Source: Acholeplasmataceae bacterium UBA5617
Lineage (GTDB): Bacteria > Bacillota_I > Bacilli_A > Acholeplasmatales > Acholeplasmataceae
DNA: 7,591 nt
NCBI GenBank assembly: GCA_002424575.1
Contig: DIKN01000100.1
Location: 1-7,591 of the forward strand
Direction: 5' to 3'
Part shown: positions 1 to 6,250 of the stretch, in pieces
Layout of the letters: every line of letters begins with the position of its first letter
How positions within the stretch are numbered: position 1 is the first letter of the stretch
Translations under genes and position numbers: made by a program
Notes under the pieces: generated by a model
Databases searched by the model: none
Told to the model about the DNA's origin: nothing
Seen by the model: only the letters and a program-made list of their open reading frames with translations

Positions 1-1
1 G

Positions 2-676
2 TTGGATCAGCAATTAGGATTAGCCCCTGATCAAATGTACAAAGAACAGAAACAATCACTCAAGTCACTCACATTTAAACGACGTTTATCGCTATACTTC
101 TTATTAGCATCGGTCTTTCTCCTCTTCATGGGATACAATGCCGTCATGAGTAAACTTGCGGATTATCTCCCCAAAGTGCTCAACATGAACTACTTTGATT
201 TCCCCTTTATCATCGCTCAAGCTCTCGTGATTTCAGCCATCATCCCCATTGGGATACTCTCGATGCTTTTAGGGCGTAAACGCACCATTCAACTAGGGAT
301 GCTACTCATGGTGTTTGCGATGGCGTATGCTGTTAACATCCAGGAAGGACAATCTTGGTTAACCGCAGGCATTATAGGCATTGCAGGCATAGGTTGGACC
401 ATGATCGGTATCAATACGTATGTCATGGTGGTTGAACTTTCAAAAGGTTATGATGTGGGACGGTATACCGGTTATTATTATGCAGCATCCATGTCAGCGC
501 AGATCATCACACCGATTTTATCGGGTATCCTCATGGATGCACACGGACGGCTCATCTTATTTCCTTATGCAGCCATCTTTGTTGCACTATCTTTCATCAC
601 GGTTCTCTTTGTCAAACAAGGAGAAGCAAAAAAAATCAAAGGCAGCTTACTCAAAGCGCTCGAAGAGGTGGAATGA
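2..676 (+). CDS. MFS transporter, C-terminal half (partial; SLC45/sugar-cation type likely)
   Basis: This is an integral membrane protein of the major facilitator superfamily, seen only from about its middle onward. The reading frame is open to the left edge, so the TTG at the edge is not taken as the true start. The 224 visible residues hold about six hydrophobic segments (roughly 30-48, 68-90, 95-113, 119-143, 156-178 and 183-204), the C-terminal half of a 12-helix transporter. A GRKR loop at residues 91-94 matches the repeated MFS motif A between helices 8 and 9. The FMGYNAV stretch (42-48) and the GRYTGYYY...ITPILSGILMD pattern (153-179) resemble the SLC45/glycoside-cation symporter-like branch, which suggests sugar uptake; the substrate cannot be read from this fragment. 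A basic C-terminal tail follows the last helix. The stop lies 3 bases before the next ATG, and the end of the gene carries that gene's ribosome binding site, so the two are probably co-transcribed. Family assignment is firm and subfamily is inference. Confidence 0.85.
   Translation: MDQQLGLAPDQMYKEQKQSLKSLTFKRRLSLYFLLASVFLLFMGYNAVMSKLADYLPKVLNMNYFDFPFIIAQALVISAIIPIGILSMLLGRKRTIQLGMLLMVFAMAYAVNIQEGQSWLTAGIIGIAGIGWTMIGINTYVMVVELSKGYDVGRYTGYYYAASMSAQIITPILSGILMDAHGRLILFPYAAIFVALSFITVLFVKQGEAKKIKGSLLKALEEVE
664..671 (+). promoter_or_regulatory. Ribosome binding site of the P-loop kinase gene
   Basis: AGAGGTGG lies inside the last codons of the transporter gene, 8 bases before the ATG at 680. It supports that start and suggests translation of the two genes from one transcript. 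Confidence 0.65.
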
Positions 677-679
677 ACC

Positions 680-1207
680 ATGAAAATAGCAATCATTGGC
701 CACTCAAGTTCAGGCAAATCAACGTTTGCTAAACGTTTAGCAAAAGTCTATGGAATCTCTGTTCTTCACATCGATAAAATATTCTTTGAACCCAACTGGG
801 TTGAACGTGATAAAGTCATCGTTGAGCAAGAAATTCGTGATTTCATGAAGCAAGATCATTGGATTATTGATGGTTTCTACCGCAAACTTGCGACCGAACG
901 CTTCGATGAAGCTGATCGTATCTTTGTCTTTAATTTTAATCGCTTTAAATGCCTCTATGGCGCGATTGTTAGACGGATGAAGTATCATAATCAAAACCGT
1001 GATTCAGTCTGCGATGGATGCCGTGAACGCTTAAATCCCAGTTTCATCTGGTGGATTCTTTTTGGAGGTCGAAAAAAGGATTCAAGAGAATTACTCAAAC
1101 GATTTGAAAAAGAATATCAAGACAAAATCATCATCTTTAAAAACCGTAAACAGACCAATCAATACTTACGTCAGATTGGATATACTGGAAAACTCAATTA
1201 TGAGTAA
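680..1207 (+). CDS. P-loop nucleotide kinase-like protein, FlaR/'topology modulation' family
   Basis: This is a small cytosolic P-loop NTPase of 175 residues, resembling adenylate/shikimate-kinase-like enzymes. A Walker A loop GHSSSGKST sits at residues 7-15, followed by the family hallmark HIDKIFFEPNW (30-40), where the acidic D32 probably helps bind nucleotide or substrate. A WIIDGFY strand (61-67) corresponds to the WI(I/L)DGNY motif of proteins annotated as 'DNA topology modulation protein FlaR'. Arginines at 98-99 and a basic, cysteine-containing segment (about 100-120, C111 and C114) occupy the usual LID position. The length is normal for the family. The FlaR name comes from an old genetic observation; the sequence points to a kinase of unknown substrate, so no gene symbol is given. 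The gene starts 3 bases after the transporter stop. No convincing terminator follows before the gltX promoter, so some read-through into gltX is possible. Confidence 0.8.
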   Translation: MKIAIIGHSSSGKSTFAKRLAKVYGISVLHIDKIFFEPNWVERDKVIVEQEIRDFMKQDHWIIDGFYRKLATERFDEADRIFVFNFNRFKCLYGAIVRRMKYHNQNRDSVCDGCRERLNPSFIWWILFGGRKKDSRELLKRFEKEYQDKIIIFKNRKQTNQYLRQIGYTGKLNYE

Positions 1208-1229
1208 TCGTGGTTATTATGATTTTGTG

Positions 1230-1258
1230 TTGTGAAAAAAAGATGATTATTGTATAAT
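1230..1258 (+). promoter_or_regulatory. Sigma-A-type promoter of gltX
   Basis: A perfect -10 box TATAAT (1253-1258) is spaced 17 bases from TTGTGA (1230-1235), which matches four of the six TTGACA positions. The transcript would start near 1265 and have a very short leader, leaving no room for a T-box. The -10 box lies inside a short inverted repeat (1244-1260). Confidence 0.7.
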
Positions 1259-1260
1259 CA
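1244..1260 (+). repeat. Inverted repeat spanning the gltX -10 box
   Basis: TGATTAT and ATAATCA form perfect 7-base arms around a 3-base centre TGT, covering the -10 hexamer. This could be an operator, or chance in AT-rich DNA; the bases alone do not decide. Confidence 0.4.
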
Positions 1261-1271
1261 AGAGTGCATGT

Positions 1272-1279
1272 AAGGATGG
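1272..1279 (+). promoter_or_regulatory. Ribosome binding site deciding the TTG start of gltX
   Basis: AAGGATGG lies 6 bases upstream of the TTG at 1286. The only nearby upstream ATG (1268-1270) is followed at once by TAA. The TTG gives the expected N-terminus (MEKKIRVRYAPSPTG), so a TTG start is well supported. Confidence 0.7.
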
Positions 1280-1285
1280 GATACT

Positions 1286-2632
1286 TTGGAAAAAAAGATT
1301 AGAGTGCGCTACGCACCGAGTCCAACAGGACAATTGCATATCGGAAATGCGCGCAGTGCGCTTTTCAATTATTTATTTGCGCGTCACTTCGGTGGCGATT
1401 TTATTGTCAGAATTGAAGATACCGACGTTTTAAGAAACGTGCCAGGTGGTGAAGAATCACAACTTTCAAACCTAAATTGGCTCGGTCTTGATTGGGATGA
1501 ATCTCCCGATAAGGGTGGTCCTTTTGGTCCCTATCGTCAACTTGAACGCTTGGACATCTATCAAAAATATGCTGAAAAATTATTGGAATTAGGCTTTGCA
1601 TACAAAGAATTCCGTGAAAATTCGAAGAAATATGCCATTCGCTTTAAAGTTCCAGCAGACGTTGAACTCAATTTCAAAGATTTAGTCAGAGGAGAACTTA
1701 AGTTCCATTCAAAAGATGTCGAAGACTGGATTATGATCAAGGACAACGGCATTCCAACGTACAATTTCGCGGTCGTGATCGATGACCATTTGATGAACAT
1801 CACACATGTGTTACGCGGTGAAGAGCACATCACCAATACACCCAAACAAATCTTAGTGTATCGTGCTTTAGGTTGGAAGGTTCCTGAATTTGGACACATG
1901 ACCATCATCGTCAACGAACAAAAAAAGAAACTTTCAAAGCGCGATAAAAATGTTATTCAATTTATCAAGGAATATCAAGAGATGGGCTACCTTCCCGAAG
2001 CCATGTTTAACTTCATTTCACTCTTAGGGTGGTCACCCTCAGGTAATGAAGAAATCTTAACCAAGGAACAGATCATTGAACAGTTCGATCCTTCGCGTTT
2101 ATCGAAGGCACCCGCGATGTTTGATAAGAATAAGCTTGCATATATCAACAGTAGATATATTAAAAAATTGCCAGTTGAAGAACTTGTCATCAAAGTTAGA
2201 CCCTATTTAGTCAAAGCCGGTATTGAAATCCCAACAGAAGACTGGTTAAAAGTGTTAGTGGGTATCTTACAGGATCGCATGAGTTATTTAGGTCAAATCG
2301 TTGAACTTCATCAAGCATTCTTCCATGATGATTTCAAGATTGCTGATGAAGCGTATCAATTTTTGGTCGACAATCAAAGTGTGAAACTACTTGAAACTTT
2401 TAAGAGTCATTTAGAAAACAGCGACTTTGCACCAGAAAGCATTGAACCACTGATCAAACAGACCGGGATTGACACTCAAACAAAAGGTAAACCTCTTTTC
2501 ATGGGTCTACGGATTGCGACTACCGGTGATATGCATGGCCCCTCCTTACCCATTTCATTGGCACTGCTTGGAAAGAGTCGTGTCATCCATCGTTTAAACC
2601 AAACAATCATGCAACTTCGAGGTGAATCATGA
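1286..2632 (+). CDS. gltX: Glutamyl-tRNA synthetase, compact form
   Basis: This class I aminoacyl-tRNA synthetase attaches glutamate to tRNA(Glu) using ATP in the cytosol; many Bacillota relatives also misacylate tRNA(Gln) for later amidation. The Rossmann-fold catalytic domain carries APSPTG (10-15), the HIGH-type motif HIGN (18-21), RIEDTD (42-47), the GPYRQLER substrate region (81-88), IPTYNFAVVIDD (156-167) and VLRGEEHITNTPKQ (175-188). The KMSKS-type loop is KLSKR (215-219). The C-terminal anticodon-binding part includes GYLPEAMFNFISLLGWSP (234-251) and SRLSKAPAMFD (270-280), and ends with the FMGLRIATTG and HGPSLP motifs (405-422). The 448 residues fall short of the usual 480-490. The shortfall maps to one place: after AY (105-106) the protein jumps within about ten residues to YAIRFKVP (116-123). 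It thereby omits the cysteine/histidine zinc-binding segment (CYCTEEEL...Y.G.CR) found in typical bacterial enzymes. The flanks are in frame and well conserved, so this looks like a real compact form and not a broken gene. The start is TTG. The stop overlaps the lipoprotein ATG by four bases. Confidence 0.97.
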   Translation: MEKKIRVRYAPSPTGQLHIGNARSALFNYLFARHFGGDFIVRIEDTDVLRNVPGGEESQLSNLNWLGLDWDESPDKGGPFGPYRQLERLDIYQKYAEKLLELGFAYKEFRENSKKYAIRFKVPADVELNFKDLVRGELKFHSKDVEDWIMIKDNGIPTYNFAVVIDDHLMNITHVLRGEEHITNTPKQILVYRALGWKVPEFGHMTIIVNEQKKKLSKRDKNVIQFIKEYQEMGYLPEAMFNFISLLGWSPSGNEEILTKEQIIEQFDPSRLSKAPAMFDKNKLAYINSRYIKKLPVEELVIKVRPYLVKAGIEIPTEDWLKVLVGILQDRMSYLGQIVELHQAFFHDDFKIADEAYQFLVDNQSVKLLETFKSHLENSDFAPESIEPLIKQTGIDTQTKGKPLFMGLRIATTGDMHGPSLPISLALLGKSRVIHRLNQTIMQLRGES

Positions 2633-4173
2633 AACGTCTATTAACTTTTTTTGCAGTCATCCTTCTGGGTGTTACCCTTGTTGCCTGCAAAAATAATCAA
2701 GCAGGTCAAGTCACAGCAACCATCGATCAATTTGATGTTGAACTGACATCGATGTCCTTTAAGGCAACCATTAACGATCCCGATAGTGAGATTACAGGTG
2801 CGATCACAGTCACACTTTTTGATAGCACAGGGAAAATCGTTCACACCAAAGACATCAGTGCCTTAACTGAGTTGGATAATTATTCAGTGGGTAGTTTGGT
2901 GAATACCATGACCTACACCTTAAAAATTTATGCCACCATTGGTCGCAACAGTGTGATTCTCGTAGAACGCACATTCCAACTTGCATCGGCAGCAACCATC
3001 GAGATTTCAACCGTTGAACAATTTAAAAATATGGTGTCCAATCGTGCCGGAAACTATGTTCTCGTTAACGATTTAGATTTTTCAGGTGCTGTTTTCACAT
3101 CACCTTTCACCTCTGCGTTCTCAGGAACGTTTGACGGACAAGGTCATACACTCCAAAACATCACGTTTGATAAGATTGTCTCCTATACCGGCGTATTCGG
3201 TTACATCTCGGGTGGACTTGTAAAAAATGTGAATTTTGATCACGTTACGATCGGAACGGAAGATGAACCTATTCAGATGACAACTTCAGCACGCGTGGGT
3301 ATTGTTGCAGGCTATGTGGCATCTTCAACCGGTAAGATTGAAAATGTAAATGTTACCAATTCTACGATTAACTTCTCGACATCTTCAACCGTTCAAGCCT
3401 ATGTCGGTGGCCTTATCGGTGAATTTAAAGGCAACCTTCAAAACGCAACCATCAGTGATTCCTTGGTGAAAGTCAGACCTCTATCCTACGGACGAATTCG
3501 CGTCGGTGGTGCCGTTGGTTTCCTCGGTGAAGAAGCTGTGGTCAAAGATGTCAACAGTGGAGCAGATGTTGAAGTCAATGTCTCCGGTGTCAACCTTAAG
3601 GATCGCGATGTCAATATCAACGTCGGTGGTATCATCGGTTACCACAACGCAAGAAACGTTAACCGTTCAGTTGAAAACATCATAGGAACAGGTGATGTAA
3701 CAGTCACCCTCGACTTTGCAACCATGGAAGGCACAACCAAAGGCAATTATTCTGTGTACATCGGTGGCATCGCAGGCATCGCTTATAGCAATGTCAACCA
3801 AGCGATTTACGCGGGTTCAATTACCGTTAACCACGATAAGAATGCGTTTGAAGAAAACGTCAACAAATATTTCTTTATCGGAGGGCTTTACGGTTTCTAT
3901 GGATCCAATAAAGCGAGTGCAGCAAACCTTCGTCTTTCGGATGGAAAGATGATCACGGTGAATGTCTCCGATGATGTTAACCTAAAGGTTTCACAGGTCG
4001 TCGCTGATACGAGTTCCACAGCAGCCAATATATTCCGCTATGTTGGAGATCTTGGTCTGATGGTCAACAGCGTCAACGTGAGCGGTGATGATGTGATTGA
4101 TGTGATCACAACCACAGACGGTTTCTTCAACAGCACATTTATAACGGATTGGTTAGATTCTCAGATCGGATAA
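2629..4173 (+). CDS. Surface lipoprotein with GLUG-type beta-helix repeats
   Basis: This is a predicted lipid-anchored surface protein of 514 residues. Residues 2-3 are basic (KR), a hydrophobic core follows (4-16), and the lipobox LVAC places the lipidated cysteine at position 20. Residues about 28-118 look like a beta-sandwich (fibronectin/Ig-like) module with a DPDSEITGAITVTLFD stretch. An AATIEISTVEQFKNM linker then leads into a repeat region. FSGTFDGQGHTLQNITF (164-180) is the classic entry motif of GLUG-type right-handed beta-helix proteins. The GG.xG turn recurs near residues 188, 224, 260, 293, 333, 379 and 418, that is seven turns spaced about 33-46 residues apart. The segments between are rich in N, V, T and S, and only three cysteine-free domains are visible, so disulfides are not expected. 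The end (TTDGFFNSTFITDWL) resembles the closing strands of such helices. The partner is unknown; adhesion, polysaccharide binding or a structural role are possible. The gene overlaps gltX by ATGA, so translation is probably coupled, and a strong terminator follows. Confidence 0.85.
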   Translation: MKRLLTFFAVILLGVTLVACKNNQAGQVTATIDQFDVELTSMSFKATINDPDSEITGAITVTLFDSTGKIVHTKDISALTELDNYSVGSLVNTMTYTLKIYATIGRNSVILVERTFQLASAATIEISTVEQFKNMVSNRAGNYVLVNDLDFSGAVFTSPFTSAFSGTFDGQGHTLQNITFDKIVSYTGVFGYISGGLVKNVNFDHVTIGTEDEPIQMTTSARVGIVAGYVASSTGKIENVNVTNSTINFSTSSTVQAYVGGLIGEFKGNLQNATISDSLVKVRPLSYGRIRVGGAVGFLGEEAVVKDVNSGADVEVNVSGVNLKDRDVNINVGGIIGYHNARNVNRSVENIIGTGDVTVTLDFATMEGTTKGNYSVYIGGIAGIAYSNVNQAIYAGSITVNHDKNAFEENVNKYFFIGGLYGFYGSNKASAANLRLSDGKMITVNVSDDVNLKVSQVVADTSSTAANIFRYVGDLGLMVNSVNVSGDDVIDVITTTDGFFNSTFITDWLDSQIG

Positions 4174-4188
4174 AAAATTAAACAGTAG

Positions 4189-4221
4189 ACAACCTACCTC
4201 AATCGGGTGGGTTGTTTTTTT
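4189..4221 (+). terminator. Intrinsic terminator after the gltX-lipoprotein unit
   Basis: An 11-pair stem (4189-4199 with 4205-4215, two of the pairs G-U) closes a 5-base loop and runs straight into a T tract ending at 4221. This closes the gltX-lipoprotein transcript. Confidence 0.9.
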
Positions 4222-4251
4222 GCATATGGTATGAATCTTTCCATTCTCAGT

Positions 4252-4257
4252 TATAAT
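4252..4257 (+). promoter_or_regulatory. Probable -10 box of the DUF2779 nuclease gene
   Basis: A perfect TATAAT lies 25 bases before the ATG and just after the previous terminator. No good -35 hexamer sits at 16-18 bases (GTATGA at 4229-4234 is the 17-base candidate), so the promoter may be weak. The leader would be about 20 bases. Confidence 0.55.
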
Positions 4258-4265
4258 AGAACTCA

Positions 4266-4275
4266 AGAGGGGTGG
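4266..4275 (+). promoter_or_regulatory. Ribosome binding site of the DUF2779 nuclease gene
   Basis: AGAGGGGTGG, a purine-rich anti-16S match, lies 7 bases before the ATG at 4283 and supports that start. Confidence 0.65.
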
Positions 4276-4282
4276 ACGCTAC

Positions 4283-6130
4283 ATGAAAGTATCCAAAACA
4301 ACATTTATCAACTATATGCGGTGCAATCGCTATCCAGCGTTGGATGAAATTTATCGCGACAAATCGAAAGCGGTTGTTTCGTTTACAGATGATCCTGAAC
4401 TCGAAGATCTGATAGGCAAAGAAAATCAAGAAAAAGTGCGTGTTCTTCTGGCGTCGATGTATGATCATGATGATGAAGAGGACACAGAAGAAGACCTTTT
4501 AAGCATCGATGATCCACAGATGGAGGTCATGTTACCCTATTACACCATGATTGAAGTGCTTGCCGGACAAATGATCGAAAAAAGATACCATGGACAAGTT
4601 ACCTATAACATGGATACGTATAAACAGAAACGTTTTTCATACGAAAAAGAGGGATTTCATTTTTATTGTTTCCTCGATGGATACCAAGAAGATAAGGACA
4701 CCATCCGTATCTTTGAAGTCAAAGCGACCACATCCAAAAAATTTATTGAACTTGAATACCAAAACGATGATAAAGAAAAAATGCCGGTCTTTGTTGAATC
4801 ACCAGAAGGCATCTTGATGTTACAAGAAGATATTGGAACAAGAACTAACGCTAAGTACGATGCCAAAATAAAGCGGCTGATGAACAGGTTTACCAAAGAA
4901 GGACGTTATATCTATGATATTAGCTATCAACGTCACGTCTTAGAACATGCCATGGAAACGAACAAAAAAGTTCGATATTACTTAGTGGTTCTCAACTCTG
5001 CTTATGTTCATGAAGGTCTTGTCAATGAACGTCAAGAAACTATTTACGGTGATGATCTTTTGAAGATAATCGATGTGACGTCCCTCACCCAAAAGATGAT
5101 GTCTACCTTAGATATGGATACAAATACCGTCATCTCTCGTCTCAATCAGATGAATGCAAATCCTGTCAACTTAGGCATTCATTGTCAGCGAAAAGATTCT
5201 CGACAATGCCTGTTTTATCCGATCTGCTATCATCACGTACCCGAAAAAAATTCCATCTTCACATACATGCAAAATCATCATGGCTTTGAAGACGAAAACA
5301 GCGTTAAACATGATCGCTATGAGTTGATTAACGAAGGCACAGTAAGTGCTCTTGATATTCCTCGACAATGGCTTAAGCGTGAGAATAACAGGATTCAGCG
5401 AGATGTCATGGAAACGGGTATCCCACATGTCCACAAGCAAAAGATTCGAGCGGGTATCGAAAGTTTAAAATACCCCATTTATCATCTCGATTTTGAAACT
5501 TTTCCGTGCCCACTCCCCCGTTTTAGAGGTGAAGTGCCCTACACGCAATCCCTTTTTCAGTTCTCCATTCATATTGAACATGCACCTGGCATCTGTGATA
5601 AAGATCGCGATAACGTTTCTTTTATCGCGACCACCCATCACGATTTAAGACGTGAACTTGTTGAAGCGATGCTTGATGTGATTAAACCCGATGGAGGATC
5701 CATCATGGTCTATAATCAATCCTTTGAACAGACACGTCTAAAAGAAATGGCAAACTTATTTCCCAAATACCGAGAACGTCTTCTCAATATGGTGGATCGT
5801 CTCTTTGATTTAATGTATCTCTTAAGAGGAAATGCAAAACTCTTTACACGTCTTGGCTTTACCGAAGAGGAAGGCAAACTTATCAATTATTATCACAATG
5901 ATCTTAATGGCTCATTCTCCATCAAAAAAGTTTTACCCCTATTCAGCCATCTCACCTACAAAGGGATGCCGATCGCCAATGGCACAGAGGCTCTTGTTGC
6001 TTATGCGAAATTTCCCACCATGGACCAACAAACTTTTGATCAGACCTATCACAATCTTAAGGAATACTGTAAGCAAGACACGTGGGCAATGGTCGAAATA
6101 TTGGATCAACTGCGTCGAAATCAATCGTAG
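4283..6130 (+). CDS. Two-nuclease protein: Cas4/RecB-like PD-(D/E)XK region fused to DEDDy exonuclease (DUF2779)
   Basis: This 615-residue soluble protein appears to carry two nuclease folds. In the N-terminal part, FLDGY (130-134) and FEVKA (144-148) give the D132...E145-x-K147 signature of PD-(D/E)XK enzymes of the Cas4/RecB type. One cysteine near the N-terminus (C14, in YMRCNRYP) and three after the nuclease region (C301, C309, C315) match the spacing logic of the 4Fe-4S cluster in Cas4 and AddB. The C-terminal part has HLDFET (401-406, Exo I D403/E405), VYNQSFE (477-482 region, Exo II-like N478...F481-E482), acidic D505/D509, GSFSIKKVLPLF (543-554) and EYCKQDT (594-600). The last gives the Y595-x3-D599 Exo III motif of DEDDy 3'-5' exonucleases. 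This half is the domain known as DUF2779 (Pfam PF11074), which occurs in Mollicutes and other bacteria with no settled role. A very acidic stretch lies at 61-77. A role in DNA or RNA processing or repair is inference. The gene stands alone between its own promoter and terminator, with no cas genes nearby. Confidence 0.82.
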   Translation: MKVSKTTFINYMRCNRYPALDEIYRDKSKAVVSFTDDPELEDLIGKENQEKVRVLLASMYDHDDEEDTEEDLLSIDDPQMEVMLPYYTMIEVLAGQMIEKRYHGQVTYNMDTYKQKRFSYEKEGFHFYCFLDGYQEDKDTIRIFEVKATTSKKFIELEYQNDDKEKMPVFVESPEGILMLQEDIGTRTNAKYDAKIKRLMNRFTKEGRYIYDISYQRHVLEHAMETNKKVRYYLVVLNSAYVHEGLVNERQETIYGDDLLKIIDVTSLTQKMMSTLDMDTNTVISRLNQMNANPVNLGIHCQRKDSRQCLFYPICYHHVPEKNSIFTYMQNHHGFEDENSVKHDRYELINEGTVSALDIPRQWLKRENNRIQRDVMETGIPHVHKQKIRAGIESLKYPIYHLDFETFPCPLPRFRGEVPYTQSLFQFSIHIEHAPGICDKDRDNVSFIATTHHDLRRELVEAMLDVIKPDGGSIMVYNQSFEQTRLKEMANLFPKYRERLLNMVDRLFDLMYLLRGNAKLFTRLGFTEEEGKLINYYHNDLNGSFSIKKVLPLFSHLTYKGMPIANGTEALVAYAKFPTMDQQTFDQTYHNLKEYCKQDTWAMVEILDQLRRNQS

Positions 6131-6160
6131 CTACCTGTTTTCTTAGGTAGCTTTTCTTTT
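6129..6160 (+). terminator. Intrinsic terminator beginning inside the stop codon
   Basis: AGCTACCT (6129-6136) pairs perfectly with AGGTAGCT (6145-6152) over an 8-base loop, followed by a T-rich tract (TTTTCTTTT). The first two bases of the stem are the last two of the TAG stop codon. Confidence 0.85.
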
Positions 6161-6201
6161 CAACTTCATCACCGAAAAAGGCCTTATTTAGGCAAGATTT
6201 C

Positions 6202-6230
6202 TTGTATAATTCTCTATTTTCATCTATAAT
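6202..6230 (+). promoter_or_regulatory. cysS promoter region with two TATAAT boxes
   Basis: Two perfect -10 boxes lie 20 bases apart (6205-6210 and 6225-6230). For the second, TTGTAT at 6202-6207 is a -35 candidate at 17-base spacing, and it overlaps the first -10 box. The first box has only a weak -35 at the proper distance. The leader would be about 15-40 bases, too short for a T-box. Which box is used cannot be read from sequence. Confidence 0.6.
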
Positions 6231-6239
6231 AAAACAAAG

Positions 6240-6245
6240 AGGAGG
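6240..6245 (+). promoter_or_regulatory. Strong ribosome binding site of cysS
   Basis: AGGAGG, extended on both sides by purines, is the best Shine-Dalgarno site in the window. It stands 5 bases before ATG 6251 and 8 before ATG 6254. The second ATG (MIKIYNS...) therefore has the more usual spacing and may be the real start. Confidence 0.75.
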
Positions 6246-6250
6246 GCATC

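Noticed and set aside
2..4. TTG at the left edge as the start of the transporter
   Set aside because: The first six helices of the family would be missing; the frame is open to the edge, so the gene begins upstream of the window.
1192..1205. Small hairpin at the end of the FlaR-family gene (ACTCA-ATTA-TGAGT) as a terminator
   Set aside because: The stem is only five AT-rich pairs and no T tract follows.
1561..1914. 117-codon open frame on the - strand inside gltX
   Set aside because: It lies wholly within strongly conserved gltX coding sequence and its translation matches no recognisable family; it is a shadow of the sense codons.
4205..4210. GGGTGG, resembling the core of a T-box antiterminator
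   Set aside because: It is the right arm of a standard terminator hairpin after the lipoprotein gene, lacks the flanking AGGGTGG-ACCGCG context, and does not precede a synthetase gene.
4283..6130. A CRISPR-associated cas4 gene
   Set aside because: The N-terminal half is Cas4-like, but there is no repeat array or other cas gene, and the C-terminal half marks the DUF2779 family, which is not tied to CRISPR.
5832..6146. 104-codon + strand frame at the end of the DUF2779 gene
   Set aside because: It overlaps the conserved exonuclease motifs in another frame, has no ribosome binding site, and runs into the terminator.
6181..6193. GCCT-TATTT-AGGC hairpin upstream of cysS as a second terminator or operator
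   Set aside because: The stem is four pairs and lacks a T tract; nothing else supports a function.
6193..6204. CAAGA-TT-TCTTG inverted repeat just before the first cysS -10 box
   Set aside because: Five-base arms in AT-rich DNA are expected by chance, and no second copy appears at the gltX promoter.
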